Shown here: positions 1-12,654 of the stretch, piece by piece
Numbering within the stretch: the stretch's first letter is position 1
How the letters are laid out: every line of letters starts with the position of its first letter
Assembly: GCA_949752745.1 (NCBI GenBank)
Contig: OX457031.1
Coordinates: forward strand, 49,572,162 to 49,636,161
Length of the DNA: 64,000 nucleotides
From: Protula sp. h YS-2021
Lineage: Eukaryota > Annelida > Polychaeta > Sabellida > Serpulidae
Reading direction: 5' to 3'
Notes under the pieces: model-generated
The model's input: the letters and a program-made list of their open reading frames with translations, nothing else
Told to the model about the DNA's origin: nothing
Databases searched by the model: none
Made by a program: the position numbers and the translations under genes

Positions 1-1844
1 GTTTGATAACCACTTCACTAAATTACATTCAGTAGCATAATATATCCAGTTTATGTACATCACTCGAGCCACTATCCTTTTGATATTACTTTTCACCCAG
101 AGCCATCCAATTCTTATTCAAAATAGAAATATATTTTATTATTGCTTGTGAATAGATGTTTTGGTTAGGAATATAATTACTGTAATTATTTACACACCTA
201 TTATACAGGAGCAATGTTTCTCCTTGGTGTTTGCTAATATTTTATGTTACTGTGGGTAAACTTCTGTAAATAAATCCCTGGGGTAAAAACGAACTGTCCG
301 TAAATCTCCAAAATACATCAAACAATTGTTTATTGTCGAAAGAAATTCAAGCTGTCCATTTCTGTCATTTTGAGGCTTTGAACTGAAGAATAAATGCAAC
401 TGTTATTCAAATGATTTATTTGACACATATTATTAATCTGAATAAATAAATTATTTATAAGGTTATTAAAACAGAAATCTATAAAAAATCTACACAAAAG
501 AAGGAATTAGTCCGGTTACACACTGAAGTGAATGTGGATCACTCACATTACTCAAAATCGTGGAGCAGTAAGTGTATATATGAACACACGATGATCAAAT
601 TTGGGTCTGTATTCACTGAAGGCAAGTCCCAGATATCCTAACAAACCTATAACGCATGGAGTTGCAAATGGTATTTTGCTGTTTTTATTATTATTATTAT
701 TATTATTATTTGCTTCAACAGATTTAATTAAGTTCGGAATCTGCTGTATGTATATATGGGTAGGCGTTACTTATATTAGGACTTCTCTCATACAAATCGA
801 AAACTCGCGGAATACGAGCCGTGTTATACCCTGAAGTTAAGGGTCGATTTCTTTCAAACTAGCAAACAGGATTATTCTCAAATAATAACTGTTTACCTTC
901 TGTTTACTGCTTACGCAGTATAAACGGAGGCACCGGTTTGAGTACATTACTCACGCGGAATTGGTTGTGTAAACTTGTACAGTTTGTCCTGAAGGAAAAA
1001 AACATTGGTCGATCGCCGGTGTTTATCGACTGATTAACTATGCCTGCGACCCTGGTGGAGTATGGAAGGGGGGGAGGTGAGGAGGGGGGGGGGGGGTGAC
1101 GGGGCTTTCATATAGTCGGTAAAGAGGCGATGAAGAAGACTGTTTTAGAATACCCGAGAGGTGAGGAACGGTAAAATAAAACAAAGTAAGCAAATCATAA
1201 TTCTCCAACTTGTTAAATAATGATGAAATGTTTCACCCTTTGTTAAAATTATCGTCATCTTTAAGATATGTGAAACTTTGTCGCCTTCTCTGTTGTTACA
1301 TCGAGAAAGAGATATCGCACCACAATGTTATCCACAGATAAGGCGACCCCCTCCCCCCTTCCCCCCTCCCCCTCCCCCCTCCTTCCCCAACTGCAGAATG
1401 AACTTGTCCATTTGTTCCCTTTCACATGTACTTTGTTGGTCAGTGGGGCGTTATTAATATTTTACCTATGATATATCAAAACAAAAACACGGAATTACAG
1501 CAAATTCAAATGATCCATTAACAGCAGAGATTGCAAGAAGCTATGAATTCTCAATGTCAGCTAATGGTTTAAACGTTTGAATGTTTACAGATTCCAAACT
1601 TTATTGAGCTAAGTACCTTAATCTGAAAGCAGGAAAATCAATACAGGTTCATTATTTGTCCTATCGGGAGTGTGGGACCAAGGACCCTCTTCTCTCCACC
1701 TCAACAAAACGCCCCCCCCCCCGAACATCCGCCCATCGATTTAATTCAAAAGAGGGCTAAATTAAAAATGATAGCTGAAAATTATTTTTGTTCTCGTAAT
1801 AAGCAAATGCTGTTTGTGTGATATAAAACAAAATTACACAAGAC
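1..1844. other. AT-rich sequence without a recognisable gene
   Basis: I see no protein with family character on either strand. The stretch holds an (ATT)n tract near 682-710, a long G run near 1080-1096, and a C/T-rich tract near 1348-1390. Open frames here are short and lie over low-complexity DNA. Confidence 0.6.
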
Positions 1845-2579
1845 CTCACTTCTCACACCTTATAGACCTCTATTTTTGCTCTTCATAGACCTACGCTCTC
1901 CCACCTTAGAGACCTCATACCTCACACCCTATAGATCTCACTCCTCATACTTCATAGACCTCACTCCTCACATCTCATAGAGCTCACTCCTCACACCTTA
2001 TAGACCTCACTCCTCACATCTCATATACCTCACTACTCACACCTTATAGAATTCACTCCTCACACCTTATAAGCCTCACTCCTCACACCTTATAGACCTC
2101 ACTCTTCATAACTTATAGACCTCATTCCTCACACCTCATAGACCTCAATCCTCACACCTTATAGACCTCACTCCTCACACCTTATAGACCTCACTCCTCA
2201 TCACCTTATAGACCTCACTCCTCACATCTCATAGAGCTAACTCCTCACACCTTATAGACCTCACTCTTCATAACTTATAGACCTCATTCCTCACACCTCA
2301 TAGACCTCAATCCTCACACCTTATAGACCTCACTCCTCACACCTTATAGACCTCACTCCTCATCACCTTATAGACCTCACTCCTCACATCCCATAGAGCT
2401 AACTCCTCACACCTTATAGACCTCACTCCTCACATCTCATAGACCTCACTCCTCACACCTTATGGACCTCACTCCTCAGAATCTCATAGAGCTAACTCCT
2501 CACACCTTATACACCTTATAGACCTCACTCCTCACATCTCATACACCTCACTCCTCACATCTCATAGACCTCACTCCTC
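1845..2579. repeat. 23-bp minisatellite array, left part
   Basis: This is a tandem array with a unit close to CTCACTCCTCACACCTTATAGAC. Variant units end in ATCTCATAGAG. The array continues with the same unit at 4115-5128, so the element between them has split one array. Copies are diverged by single-base changes and the occasional indel. Confidence 0.9.
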
Positions 2580-4114
2580 CCCAGTTAGCACAAGATTTTC
2601 TCCAACGTATAGCCGACGTTGGCATTAGGTTGGCTTTACGTGGGATGTGGGACGTGGGACGTCCTACATCGGATACACGTGGGCTATGTGTGGGATGTCC
2701 CAGTTACACTTTGTCCCACCTAATGCCGACGTATAGCCGACATGGAACAGCCCACCTATAGCCCAAGTGGTACAGCCAACGTCGGCTATACGTCGGAATC
2801 AAGAGGAATGTCCCACGGTGGGCGTGCCCACTTTCTCCCACGCATACCCTACGTGGGACAACCCACGCGTGGCCCACGTGGGCTGTCCAACGTCGGCTGT
2901 ACGTGGAATTTATGTGGGATGTCCCACTGTCGGATGACGCCTCCTACTCCCACGTATAACCTTCGTGGGACAGCCCATGTGTAGCCCACGTCGGCTGTTC
3001 AACGTCGGCTGTACGTGGACTTTATGTGGGATGTCCCACTGTCGGATGACCCTCTTACTCCCACGTATAACCTTCGTGGGACAGCCCATGTGTAGCCCAC
3101 GTCGGCTGTTCAACGTCGGCTGTACGTGGACTTTATGTGGGATGTCCCACTGTCGGATGACCCCTCTTACTCCCACGCATACCCAACGTTTTGCACTGGA
3201 GCATTATGAAAAATCAATATTATTGGATGTTGTGTTTTGGACCGTCATGGAAAACCATATAAACTAAATACCATTTTTTGACAAATTTCAGATACTACTT
3301 ATGATTTTAATGTATAACTGCAAAATCTAATGTTGAATTTAGACATCATTCATTTGATTTTGAATATTTTTTATTACATTAGGATATCTAAATGGTATTC
3401 CATATAAGCAAATACCCAGTATAAAAGCAGAACACAACGATTTTTGTTAAACAAGTAATTATAAAAGTAAACAGTAAACGGTTAACAAAATCATCACTGT
3501 AAAAAATAAACTGCTGAGGACGAGAAGCTTTTGGGGAAAGAATAACATTGATTATTACATGGATCCCCCGTGGCGTAGAGGTAAGGTCGACGCGTAGGAT
3601 GCTAGAGGTTCCCGGTTCAAACCCAGGTAAGTACGATTCGTCAGTTGCTAAACAAAATCAGAATGGTGGGTTGTAGTGTGGTTTGAAAGATTAATGGTCA
3701 GTGGTTAAAGTAATGGTCAGGCGACATGTTAAATGAGATGTTACAAATTGCTACAAATTTATTTTGGAACGTTGGCTGTCCCAAAGCATAGCCAACGTGG
3801 GACAGCCCACGTGGGCTATACGTCGGAACGTGTTTCAAATTCGCCAAACGCCCACGTAATTTCGTGGGACATCCCACTTAAAACTTACGTTGGCTATACG
3901 TAGGCAGTTCCATGTATTGCCAACGTGGGACAGCCTATGTATAGCCAACGTCGGACAGCCCACTTGGGGTATACGTCGGAACGTGTTTCAAAATCGCCAA
4001 GCGCCCACGTAAGTATATGGGACAACCCACGAAAAGCACACGTATTGCCGACGTGGGAACACGGGATGTCCCACGTATAGCCGACGTGGGCTATATGTGG
4101 GGGTGCTAACTGGG
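2580..4114. mobile_element. TIR-bounded DNA element inserted in the minisatellite
   Basis: The segment starts with CCCAGTTAGCAC and ends with its exact reverse complement GTGCTAACTGGG, a 12-bp perfect terminal inverted repeat. Its outer parts (about 2600-3190 and 3770-4100) are built from short palindrome-rich repeats such as GTGGGACAGCCCAC and GTATAGCCGACGTGGG; the middle is AT-rich. I see no transposase, so it is a non-autonomous element of unassigned family. Both flanks are the same 23-bp minisatellite. I could not fix a target-site duplication inside the repetitive flank. Confidence 0.75.
3564..3635 (+). repeat. tRNA-derived SINE head (A and B boxes)
   Basis: A candidate RNA polymerase III A box, TGGCGTAGAGG, lies at 3571-3581 and a B box, GGTTCAAACCC, at 3614-3624. 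The spacing of 43 bases is that of a tRNA. I cannot fold a convincing acceptor stem, so this is more likely a tRNA-derived SINE head than a working tRNA gene. Confidence 0.5.
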
Positions 4115-5128
4115 TCACACCTCATAGACCTCACTCCTCACACCTTATAGACCTCACTCCTCACATCTCATAGACCTCACTCCTCACACCTTATAGACCT
4201 CACTCCTCACATCTCATAGACCTCACTCCTCACACCTTATAAGCCTCACTCCTCACATCTCATAGAGCTAACTCCTCACACCTGATATACCTCACTCCTT
4301 ACATCTCATAGACCTCACTCCTCACATCTCATAGGGCTCACTCCTCACACCTTATAGACTTCACTCCTCACACATTATAGACCTCACTCCTCACACCTTA
4401 TAGACCTCACTCCTCATACCTTATAGACCTCACTCCTCATATCTCATAGACCTAACTCCTCACATCTCATAAAGTTCACTCCTCACACCTTATAGACTTC
4501 TCTCCTCACACCTTATAGACCTCACTCCTCGCATCTCATAGAGCTCACTCCTCACACCTTATAGACCTCACTCCTCACACCTTATAGACCTCACTCCTCA
4601 CACCTTATAGACCTCACTCCTCACACCTTATAGACCTCACTCTTCACACCTTATAGACCTCACTCCTCACATCTCATAGAGATAACTCCTCACACCTTAT
4701 AGACCTCACTCCTCACACCTTATAGACCTCACTCCTCACATCTCATAGAGCTAACTCCTCACACCTTATAGACCTCACTACTCACATCTCATAGAGCTAA
4801 CTCCTCACACCTTATAGACCTCACTCATCACACCTTATAGACCTCACTCCTCACACCTTATAGACCTCACTCCTCACATCTCATAGAGCTAACTCCTCAC
4901 ACCTTATAGACCTCACTCCTCACACCTTATAGACCTCACTCCTCACATCTCATAGAGCTAACTCCTCACACCTTATAGACCTCACTCCTCACACCTTATA
5001 GACCTCACTCCTCACATCTCATAGAGCTAACTCCTCACACCTTATAGACCTCACTACTCACACCTTATAGACCTCACTCCTCACACCTTATAGACCTCAT
5101 TCCTTTAACCTTATAGACTCACTCCCAG
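4115..5128. repeat. 23-bp minisatellite array, right part
   Basis: This continues the array seen at 1845-2579 with the same unit and the same ACCTTATAG/ATCTCATAG alternation. Some stretches show a higher-order pattern of two or three ACCTTATAG units followed by one ATCTCATAGAGCTAA unit, most clearly between 4640 and 5060. Confidence 0.9.
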
Positions 5129-5340
5129 CGTCAGTCCTTCAAGATTTTAGAACAGGCATGACATTGATGGTTTCATCTTAAATATCAAGTGTAAAAACCT
5201 GTGCAGAACCCGGATATTGATGCTTTTATTCTCGGCTACTGGAGTGTTCGGTTACTTTTTTTGACTGTAGCGCTCATGACTTTACGGAAAGAAATGCACT
5301 TCTGTATCTTGTCACGCCTGTAATGGATTTAATTTATTAA

Positions 5341-5830
5341 CACTTGACAAGCCTTTGGCTTGCAAGAGTTATATGAATTTGTGCGAGCAAAATTCGTCCT
5401 TTTTTTTTTCTTCTTGACACTTTTTCCGATTTTTTTGTGTCTTCTTCTCCTCTGACACTATTTGCCCTACGACCATGAAACTTGGGACTTATGAAGAGCT
5501 TGATCTGAACATGTGCATGTCACTTTTTATTTTCGTCTTTGATTTCGTTTTCTTTGTTAAAACGCCATGTGAAAAGAGTGCATTTTTTGCAAGTAAATGC
5601 GTAGCATTTAACCCACATCACACACAGTTGCACAGTGAGCTTTGTGCGAGCTCTCACTGCGTAAATAGCTAACACGGCGTATGCTAGATCAGTCAATAAA
5701 ACCTTAAGTCAACAGAAACCAAACACTACTCGGCTTATAAGACATATTCAAGCTGTGTTGTTTGCAATATATTATTCAAGAAATAACCCATTGGAGGAAG
5801 TATTTTTGCGTTTTAATTTTTGTCAAGTGT
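5341..5830. mobile_element. TTAA-flanked MITE, copy A
   Basis: The element begins CACTTGACAAG and ends TTTTTGTCAAGTGT, and TTAA sits on both sides (5337-5340 and 5831-5834). Short inverted ends with a TTAA duplication are the signature of piggyBac-type target choice. There is no transposase. A second, inverted copy lies at 10355-11085. Confidence 0.7.
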
Positions 5831-5834
5831 TTAA

Positions 5835-6639
5835 CATTTCGCTAGCGAAGTGAGGTTCTAGTTATTTAATTCAATTTATTCAGATACAATTGCCTTACAG
5901 AACGAGGCACTGGTAAACAAATGTACCAGTATAACTTTCTGAAGCCGTTGATTGCAATTTTATTCATGTTCACAATTCGATACTCAATAAATGATGAATA
6001 AAAAAATTCAACCTTTTTATCCTCTTCGCTTTTTGTTGTTCGACTTGTCCTCGTTAACCTTGTGTAGCTGGAATGTGTTGTCGTTCGACAAAATGTCCGA
6101 AATATCCACACAGGTAAACGGACAGAAGCACTAGGGCAGAACCCCCCCCCCCCCTGTCAAAAGTCCCCCCCCCCCCTCGGACAGAACCTCCACCTTGTAG
6201 CATTAGGCCAAAAGCCCACCCCTCGGACTTCTTACTTTTCTCTCGTGGAAAAAATTGTTTCCAATTCAATCAGTCATTGAAGTCATTGGTAATTGCAATT
6301 GATATGATTGCCATTAAAAAAAACTGAATATAAAAGGCCACATTCGTCGTTACTTTTAGCTAAAAAAATGAAGTGATAAAGAATAATAAAGGAGGTTCAA
6401 AACTCTGCTAAGCTGAATTTACCTACACAGTCCAGAACAAATAGATAACGTCGATGCGCTGGGAATGTTCGAGTCGCCGCATGTACGACTGCAAGGGGAC
6501 AGTTATCGCAGATCTGTGGTACGACAATGGGGGGGCAGAGCTTTACGGCCGGATGCTGCGGTACGCCAGCGACCAGGGTCGTAGACAGCTGTGCAGAACT
6601 AAGCATTGGTTTATGGATTTGACTTATGAGACTTCTCCA
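5835..6639. other. Intergenic sequence, no gene seen
   Basis: Long C runs occur near 6140-6176. The open frames on both strands lack family features. Nothing else is recognisable. Confidence 0.5.
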
Positions 6640-6923
6640 AGAATTGCAATTGAAATTCAACCGTTTTTGAGATATTGGTCAATTTCCGGTTTTTGACTTT
6701 GATCATGACGGAGGAGGTCAAGGTCACTGAGGTACCTCTTATATAACGTCTTTTAGGCCCAAAGGGTCGAAAATAAGCTCAAAATCGCTCTATCTCTAAC
6801 CGTTTTCGAGATAATGGTCAACTCCCGGTTTTTGACTTTGACCATGACGGAGGAGGTCAAAGTCACCGAGGTAACTCCTTTATAACGTCTTTTAGGCCCA
6901 AAGGGTCGAAAATAAGCTCAAAA

Positions 6924-7007
<84 letters not shown>

Positions 7008-7300
7008 ACTGTTTTCGAGATAATGGTCAACTTCCGGCCTTTGATCTTGACCATGACGGAGGAGGTCAAAGTCACCGAGGTACCTCTTACATAACGTCTT
7101 TTAGGCCCAAAGGGTCGAAAATAAGCTCAAAATCGCTCTATCTCTAACCGTTTTTGAGATAATGGTCAACTTCCGGTCTTTGACCTTGACCATGACGGAG
7201 GAGGTCAAGGTCACCGAGGTACCTCTTATATAATGTCTTTTAGGCCCGAAAGGTCGAAAGTAAGCGTTTTCGCTAACCGTTTTCGAGATAACGGACAATT
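6640..7300. repeat. ~140-bp satellite, four to five copies
   Basis: Each unit carries ACCGTTTTCGAGATAATGG, then a block with TTTGACCATGACGGAGGAGG, then TAGGCCCAAAGGGTCGAAAA. Copies start near 6660, 6800, 7008 and 7148. The third is displaced by a (CT)n tract. The same unit returns at about 61,960-62,830. Confidence 0.85.
6926..7006. repeat. (CT)n microsatellite
   Basis: About 40 uninterrupted CT dinucleotides expanded inside a satellite unit, at a place where other units read CTCTATCTCTAA. The tract accounts for a spurious Arg/Glu-repeat open frame on the minus strand. Confidence 0.95.
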
Positions 7301-7469
7301 TTTCTCTAACGGATTTCAATATTCAAAGGCCACATGACCTTGACCTTGGCACTGAATGTCGAGATTCCATCCACGATGTTACTGCCTACTGACAACGTTC
7401 ACATGTTGAAACAAGGGTTTGAGCACTATTTCCAGCAATTTTACGTGATGGAATCGGTTTTTGGAAAAA

Positions 7470-7780
7470 GATTTTGACCTCTATTTGACCTTGACCTTGA
7501 AGGTCAAGGTAAAAAAAATTGTGGATTTCACGACAACTCATTACCCTCTATGTCTCTGCCAAATGCCGTCTTTCTACTACAGACCGTGCGGGAGGAGTTT
7601 TCTGGGAACCACTTTTAGGTAAAAAACTTTGACCTCAATTTGACCTTGACCTTGAAGGTCAAGGTAAAACAAATTGCGGATTTCACGACATCTCATCACC
7701 CTCCATCTCTGTGCCAAATGTCATTGTCCTACGTCAAATCGCGTACGAGGAGTTTTCTGGAAACCTCCGAGAAAAAAAAA
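7470..7780. repeat. ~155-bp direct repeat, two copies
   Basis: Two copies begin with TTTGACCTTGACCTTGAAGG and continue with GGATTTCACGACA and GGAGTTTTCTGG. The start of each copy is an odd-length palindrome centred on GACCTTGAAGGTC. A diverged relative lies near 62,830-62,900. Confidence 0.75.
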
Positions 7781-8534
7781 ACAAAAAAAAAAGGAAGGAA
7801 TAAACAGCCAGAATTCTTAGCAAAGCATACCCATTCGCAAACTATGTTTGCAGGTAGGACTAATCGTTACGGTTGACTGACTTGAATGTTCGTATAAACT
7901 ACAAGCTTCAGTTGCGCATAATTCTTGGAGGAGGTCTGGGAGGGGAATGGGGGGAGGGAAAGGTGGAGGGTTGTCGTTTCACAGAGTAAGCGGCAGGGCT
8001 GTGTTTCTATGCCCCGCCTGACAAATGTCAGCAAGGCATATAGTGTTTGACTTGTGCGTCCGTCCGTATGTCCGTATGTCCATTTGTCCGTCTGTCCGAC
8101 CGTCCGTCCGTCCGTCCGTCTGTCTATGTGTACGTTACGCTTTAGGTACCAAGTTTTGTGCATCGCACTGTAGCGCAGCTATTCCGCCGGGAACCACAAA
8201 TCACATCCGTCAAACTCAGATTATGGCACTGGCTTTCCGCAACGCAATGTTTTAGATGGCTCGGGTGTTAGGGGGGGGGGGGGAGGGGCTGCAACGGATG
8301 ATACATAGAGCTAAAGCAAACAAAACAATCAGTTGCTTTCACGCGGCCTTATCTACAGTATTGTTTTGATTGTTTTTTGGGTTTACCTCCATGTATCATC
8401 TGTTGCACGCCCCCCAACACCCCACCCATCCCGGCTAACTAAAACAAAAAACAAAAAAAAGATGTCTCCGATCGGACACATCTTTCTTTTTTGTTTTTGT
8501 TTTTTTTTTTTTTTTTGTCTTTCTTTTTCTTCAT
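7781..8534. other. Low-complexity intergenic DNA with a (GTCC)n tract
   Basis: A GTCC/GTCT microsatellite spans about 8050-8125. G and T homopolymers lie near 8270-8285 and 8497-8517. A short hairpin, GATGTCTCCGATCGGACACATC-like, is at 8461-8482. No gene is seen. Confidence 0.5.
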
Positions 8535-8805
8535 GGGATATTGTTCCTAATATATTGAAATTGTGCAGGACGTTGTCCTTTCGTCCTACGAGGCGTTTAT
8601 TCGCTCGGAATTGGGGTTTGAACTTAGGCAATTTTACTGTACTTAGATGTTTTATGTATTTGTATTTGTTTGGTGATTTATTTGTTTATAGATTATTGTT
8701 TCGAATATATTGAAGTTGTGCTGGACGTCGTCTGTTTGTCCGACGAGGCGCTTATTCGGTCGAAATTGACCTTTGAACTTAGGCAATTTAATGCAAACTA
8801 AGATT
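8535..8805. repeat. Diverged direct repeat, two copies
   Basis: The blocks starting near 8540 and 8700 share AATATATTGAA, TTGTGC-GGACGT, CGAGGCG-TTATTCG and TTGAACTTAGGCAATTT in the same order, with many substitutions between the two. Their function is unknown. Confidence 0.6.
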
Positions 8806-10354
8806 AGGTCACTGACTATCCGATCGGACACATCTCTAGTTTTCTAGAAAGGTTTCCACCTAACAAAGAAGTTTCTTAGAAAGATTTCGGAATCTGAAAA
8901 AACATTGACTTGTCTGCAAAGGAAAAGCAGACTTATCACTCTGAAAGGTTTTTAACATTCCATTTGAAGGAAGAAATTGATTCTTGAATATTATTTTTTT
9001 GGCCAAGTGTTTAATATTTTGCATTTAAAAATAGGATCTGGTCTGGTTTTATTTCATCTATTACCACTATTCCATATTTCCGTACTAAAGAAGCCTGTTC
9101 GATCGCGACAATATCGAGCTACCCTTGGTTTTTCCCCTCCTCGCTGGCACTGCAGCGAGAGTGGCACATTACTCGTGCTCTAAAACAATTACAATGATTA
9201 GTTAGTTCCACATCGTTCATTGCCAAAACAATTGCACTTCATGACCCCTTGTCTCTCCTAATTCGATTTCAATGTGACTGCCTGGCACAGGGAAACCTCA
9301 AAAGTTCAGTTTAAATCACTTGCAGACATTACGTGGGGCTTGCAAATGCAATAGAACCTGGGTATTAAGGATATCCAACTGACAGAGCCTTTTTGTCCTT
9401 AAAAGGGAGGTGTCACTAATTGAAAGGCAGATGGGTTTCTTTGAGGATCAAAAACGGAAATAACGAACAGTAATAAAACCTTTATTTCTGTGTTTGTTTC
9501 TCACGCCTCTTATCCGTTAGGTGTCTCTCACGTTGTGCTACACCACTTTTGACAACTTTCACTTTTTTCTGAAAGATGCAATTCTTTTCTCTTTCAGTTG
9601 TTCCTCCTATTGTTTGATTGCAATTGTTTTTTGAGTACAGGCTTAGCCAAAAACTCGTCTCTTAGACATATTACTGAGCTGGATGTTGACATTTAAGCTC
9701 AGGTGCATCATAAATTCAAAGAGCCAGAGTTATAACGTTGGTTTGTGAGACTATGAGAGGATAGGATAGGCTGTACTCTGGCAGGGGTAAGTGGCGGAGC
9801 GTGAAAAGCGACTTATATTCATTTTGAGACACAAGAATACTGTCCTTAATATCCAGGTCGATTTCAGCGTAAAACTTGACCTGCTGGCAAAAAGTGCTGT
9901 CAATAGGCCTTAATAGCCCGATGTCCTTATTAAACAGATTTTCTTAGTGTGGAAATCAATGGGATTTGAAAGCAGTGTGGCGTAAACTGTCCCTGATTCC
10001 CAGGTGTCCTTGAAATACAGGATGTCCTTAGGACAGGTTTTACTGTATCAGACTGAGTTCGAAAAAATTTTCCTCTTGGAAGGCCACCGTGACCCGCCAA
10101 AACATGCCATATGTCATCACAACCCAGCTACACTTTATGTGCTGCCACGGTACACTTCCTCTTGACTGAAATCTGTCGTTGTCTGCTCGATGAGGTCCAC
10201 CTGACCTCTTGAGTTAAATCCAAATGCCGTGACAAAAATGTGGAGTGAGCTAAAAGTGTTCTGATCCGGAGTACGACCGAATAAATTTATTTGCACTGTA
10301 TCACAAAGAAACTGAAAGGAATGTAACTACAACCGCATTTATGCGAAATGTTAA
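8806..10354. other. Intergenic sequence, no gene seen
   Basis: This is AT-rich DNA without a recognisable protein, RNA or tandem array. Open frames are short and unremarkable. Confidence 0.5.
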
Positions 10355-11085
10355 ACACTTGACAAAAATTAAAACGCAAAAATACTTCCTTCAATGGGTT
10401 ATTTCTTGAATAATATAAAGCATTTTACAACATACATACAATGCCTCCCATTCAAACTGGGGGCAATTTATGGAATGTTGGGGGCTATCGCGGCCCCAGA
10501 AAAAATTAGGGGGCTATTTTCTGAAACTGGGTTCCATGGCTCCCGCCAAAATTATCCGTGCTATTATTATCATTCACAAGTTCTACACAAGTCCAAAGTT
10601 TCGTTGTCCTAGGGTCCATAGTGCTAGAGAAGACGACGACACAAAAAAACTCCGGACCACTGTCAAGAAAAAACTCCATAGATTGATAAATTAATACCAG
10701 CTTAATATATTAGCAAACAACACAGCTTGAATACGTATTAAAAGCCGAATAGTGTTTAGTTTTTGTTGACTTTAGGTTTTATTGACTGATCAGGCATACG
10801 CCGTGTTACCTATTTACGCAGTAAGAGCTAGCACGAAGCTGAGCAAGTATGTGGTGTTCTGTGCTGTGAGTTAAATGCACCGCATTTACTTGCACAAAAT
10901 ACACATTTAAACAAGAAAGCGAAATCGAAGGCGAAAATAAAAAGTGTCATGCACACGTTCAAATCAAGCCCTAGGGCCCGTAGTGCCAGTGGAGGAAATG
11001 AAACAGGAAATCCGATCACTGTCAAGAAAAAAGATACCAACGGACAACTTCATGTAGCTCTTGCAAGCCAAAGGCTTGTCAAGTG
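10355..11085. mobile_element. TTAA-flanked MITE, copy B (inverted)
   Basis: This is the reverse complement of the element at 5341-5830. It starts ACACTTGACAAAAATT, ends GCTTGTCAAGTG, and has TTAA at 10351-10354 and 11086-11089. It is about 240 bp longer than copy A because of extra sequence near 10440-10680. No transposase is present. Confidence 0.7.
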
Positions 11086-11566
11086 TTAATTACACTGTCA
11101 TCACTTCAAAAACAAGCCATAAAATAATGTATTAAGTATAACTGCAATCACTAATTGTGACTAATTTGGCAAAATTAGCATAAAAGTGCCCTTTATGTAA
11201 AGCTGCAGTCACTAAATGCTAATGACAATACGATAAAAGTGACTTTCATTTATAATTGCAACCATTAATTGTGAATGATAACACGATAAAAGTGCCTTTC
11301 ATGCAAAAGCTAACAGTTCTATTGACTGTTTAATTAATGTCATCTTCAATGCTTTGCGTTTTAAAATTAGCGATAAGTATACTTGGACTAGATTTCTTTA
11401 GGGTGACTATAATTTTAAAATTCTTGATGCCATTAACATTTCAATATAGTATTTCAAACTCCTGGTATAATATACAACTATTGCGAGCCCCGCAAAATAA
11501 AATATCTGGGCAGAAATCGGCAGAAGTTGAAAAAATAATTGTTTTTGTCAGTTTGGCTACATATGT

Positions 11567-12651
11567 TAGAGCCCATCTGCGAATCCAGCCCATCTGCAGA
11601 TCGCCTTGGCCCATCTATTATTTCGCAGTTGGATCTGCGAATCATGAAAAGTCATTTTTCCTGGCCCATCTGCAGATGGGCTTGGTTCAACTGAAAATAT
11701 TTGTTATAAGTTATATATTTTTATGTAATCGTATAATTGTGTGATCTGTTGTAAAGCATGATTAAGTCTTTGAATATGCAATTCAATTTGGATCCGTGGT
11801 ATTTCACATATTGTTTAAGATAAATGCGTGATCTATTGTTGTTGAAAATTGAAATCTACAAAAATCAAGTGCATTTCTTTGTTGTTGCAGTTACAATTCA
11901 GTTTTGCACTTGAAATGTATGTGATCTATAGGAATGAAATAATTGCAATTTTATTTCTACAATAGTATTCCGTTCTCCAAGAGCAGAACATTTATTCAAG
12001 AAAGTCGACAATCTTCCATGTGGAGTAATATCCGCCTTTCCCGCGGCAGTCATTCTGCGGATACTGCATTCTTATGGAATGTTAACCTCGCTGACTGTTA
12101 AAATGGAGAGTTACTATTTTAAGAACTTTTGCTGCAAAATTATTGCGATTGAATTGCAATTGACGATTTTAGAGCTTTTGTATTTTTAGTTTAGTGAAAG
12201 GTGCATACGACATAGGCAAGTAATTATTCGGTAGTGATGTGAAGTCCACCTGAGTTATTCACTCCACCGTTGATGCATTGATAAAAAATTACGTTTGAAT
12301 TGCAACTGAGGATTTATGAGCTTTTGTCTGTTTAGTTGGTGGAAATTATATAAGTTATGGATTAGCAATGCTTAGTATGTGTAGTCTGATTTTTTTATAC
12401 AAATAAAATGCACAGGATTTAAACTATTATTTTATTCGCACCAAAAAAAAAAGAAAAATAAAAACAGCCAAAGAAAATATGTTTTAAAGAAAAATACTAT
12501 GCGAAAGTAATTAAAAATATCTAAAACATCACAAAAAGACATGTAAGATATGATGAAAAATATTATAAGATGGGCCAGGAAAAATGACTTTTCATGATTC
12601 ACAGATAGGCTGCCCATCCGCATATGGGCTGGATTCGCAGATGGGCTCTAA
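11567..12651. repeat. Inverted-repeat pair, possible non-autonomous element
   Basis: The block 11567-11671 (TTAGAGCCCATCTGCGAATC ... TTTTTCCTGGCCCATCT) returns as its reverse complement at 12568-12651, with internal gaps. The two arms bound about 1.1 kb of AT-rich DNA without an ORF of known family. An element with subterminal inverted repeats is likely; its exact ends are not resolved. Confidence 0.5.
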
Positions 12652-12654
12652 TAT

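Noticed and set aside
1845..5128. CRISPR-like array
   Set aside because: The repeats are contiguous 23-bp minisatellite units without unique spacers, in a eukaryotic context.
7867..8713. Open frames with Arg/Thr/Asp or Phe runs
   Set aside because: They lie over GTCC repeats and T homopolymers and match no family.
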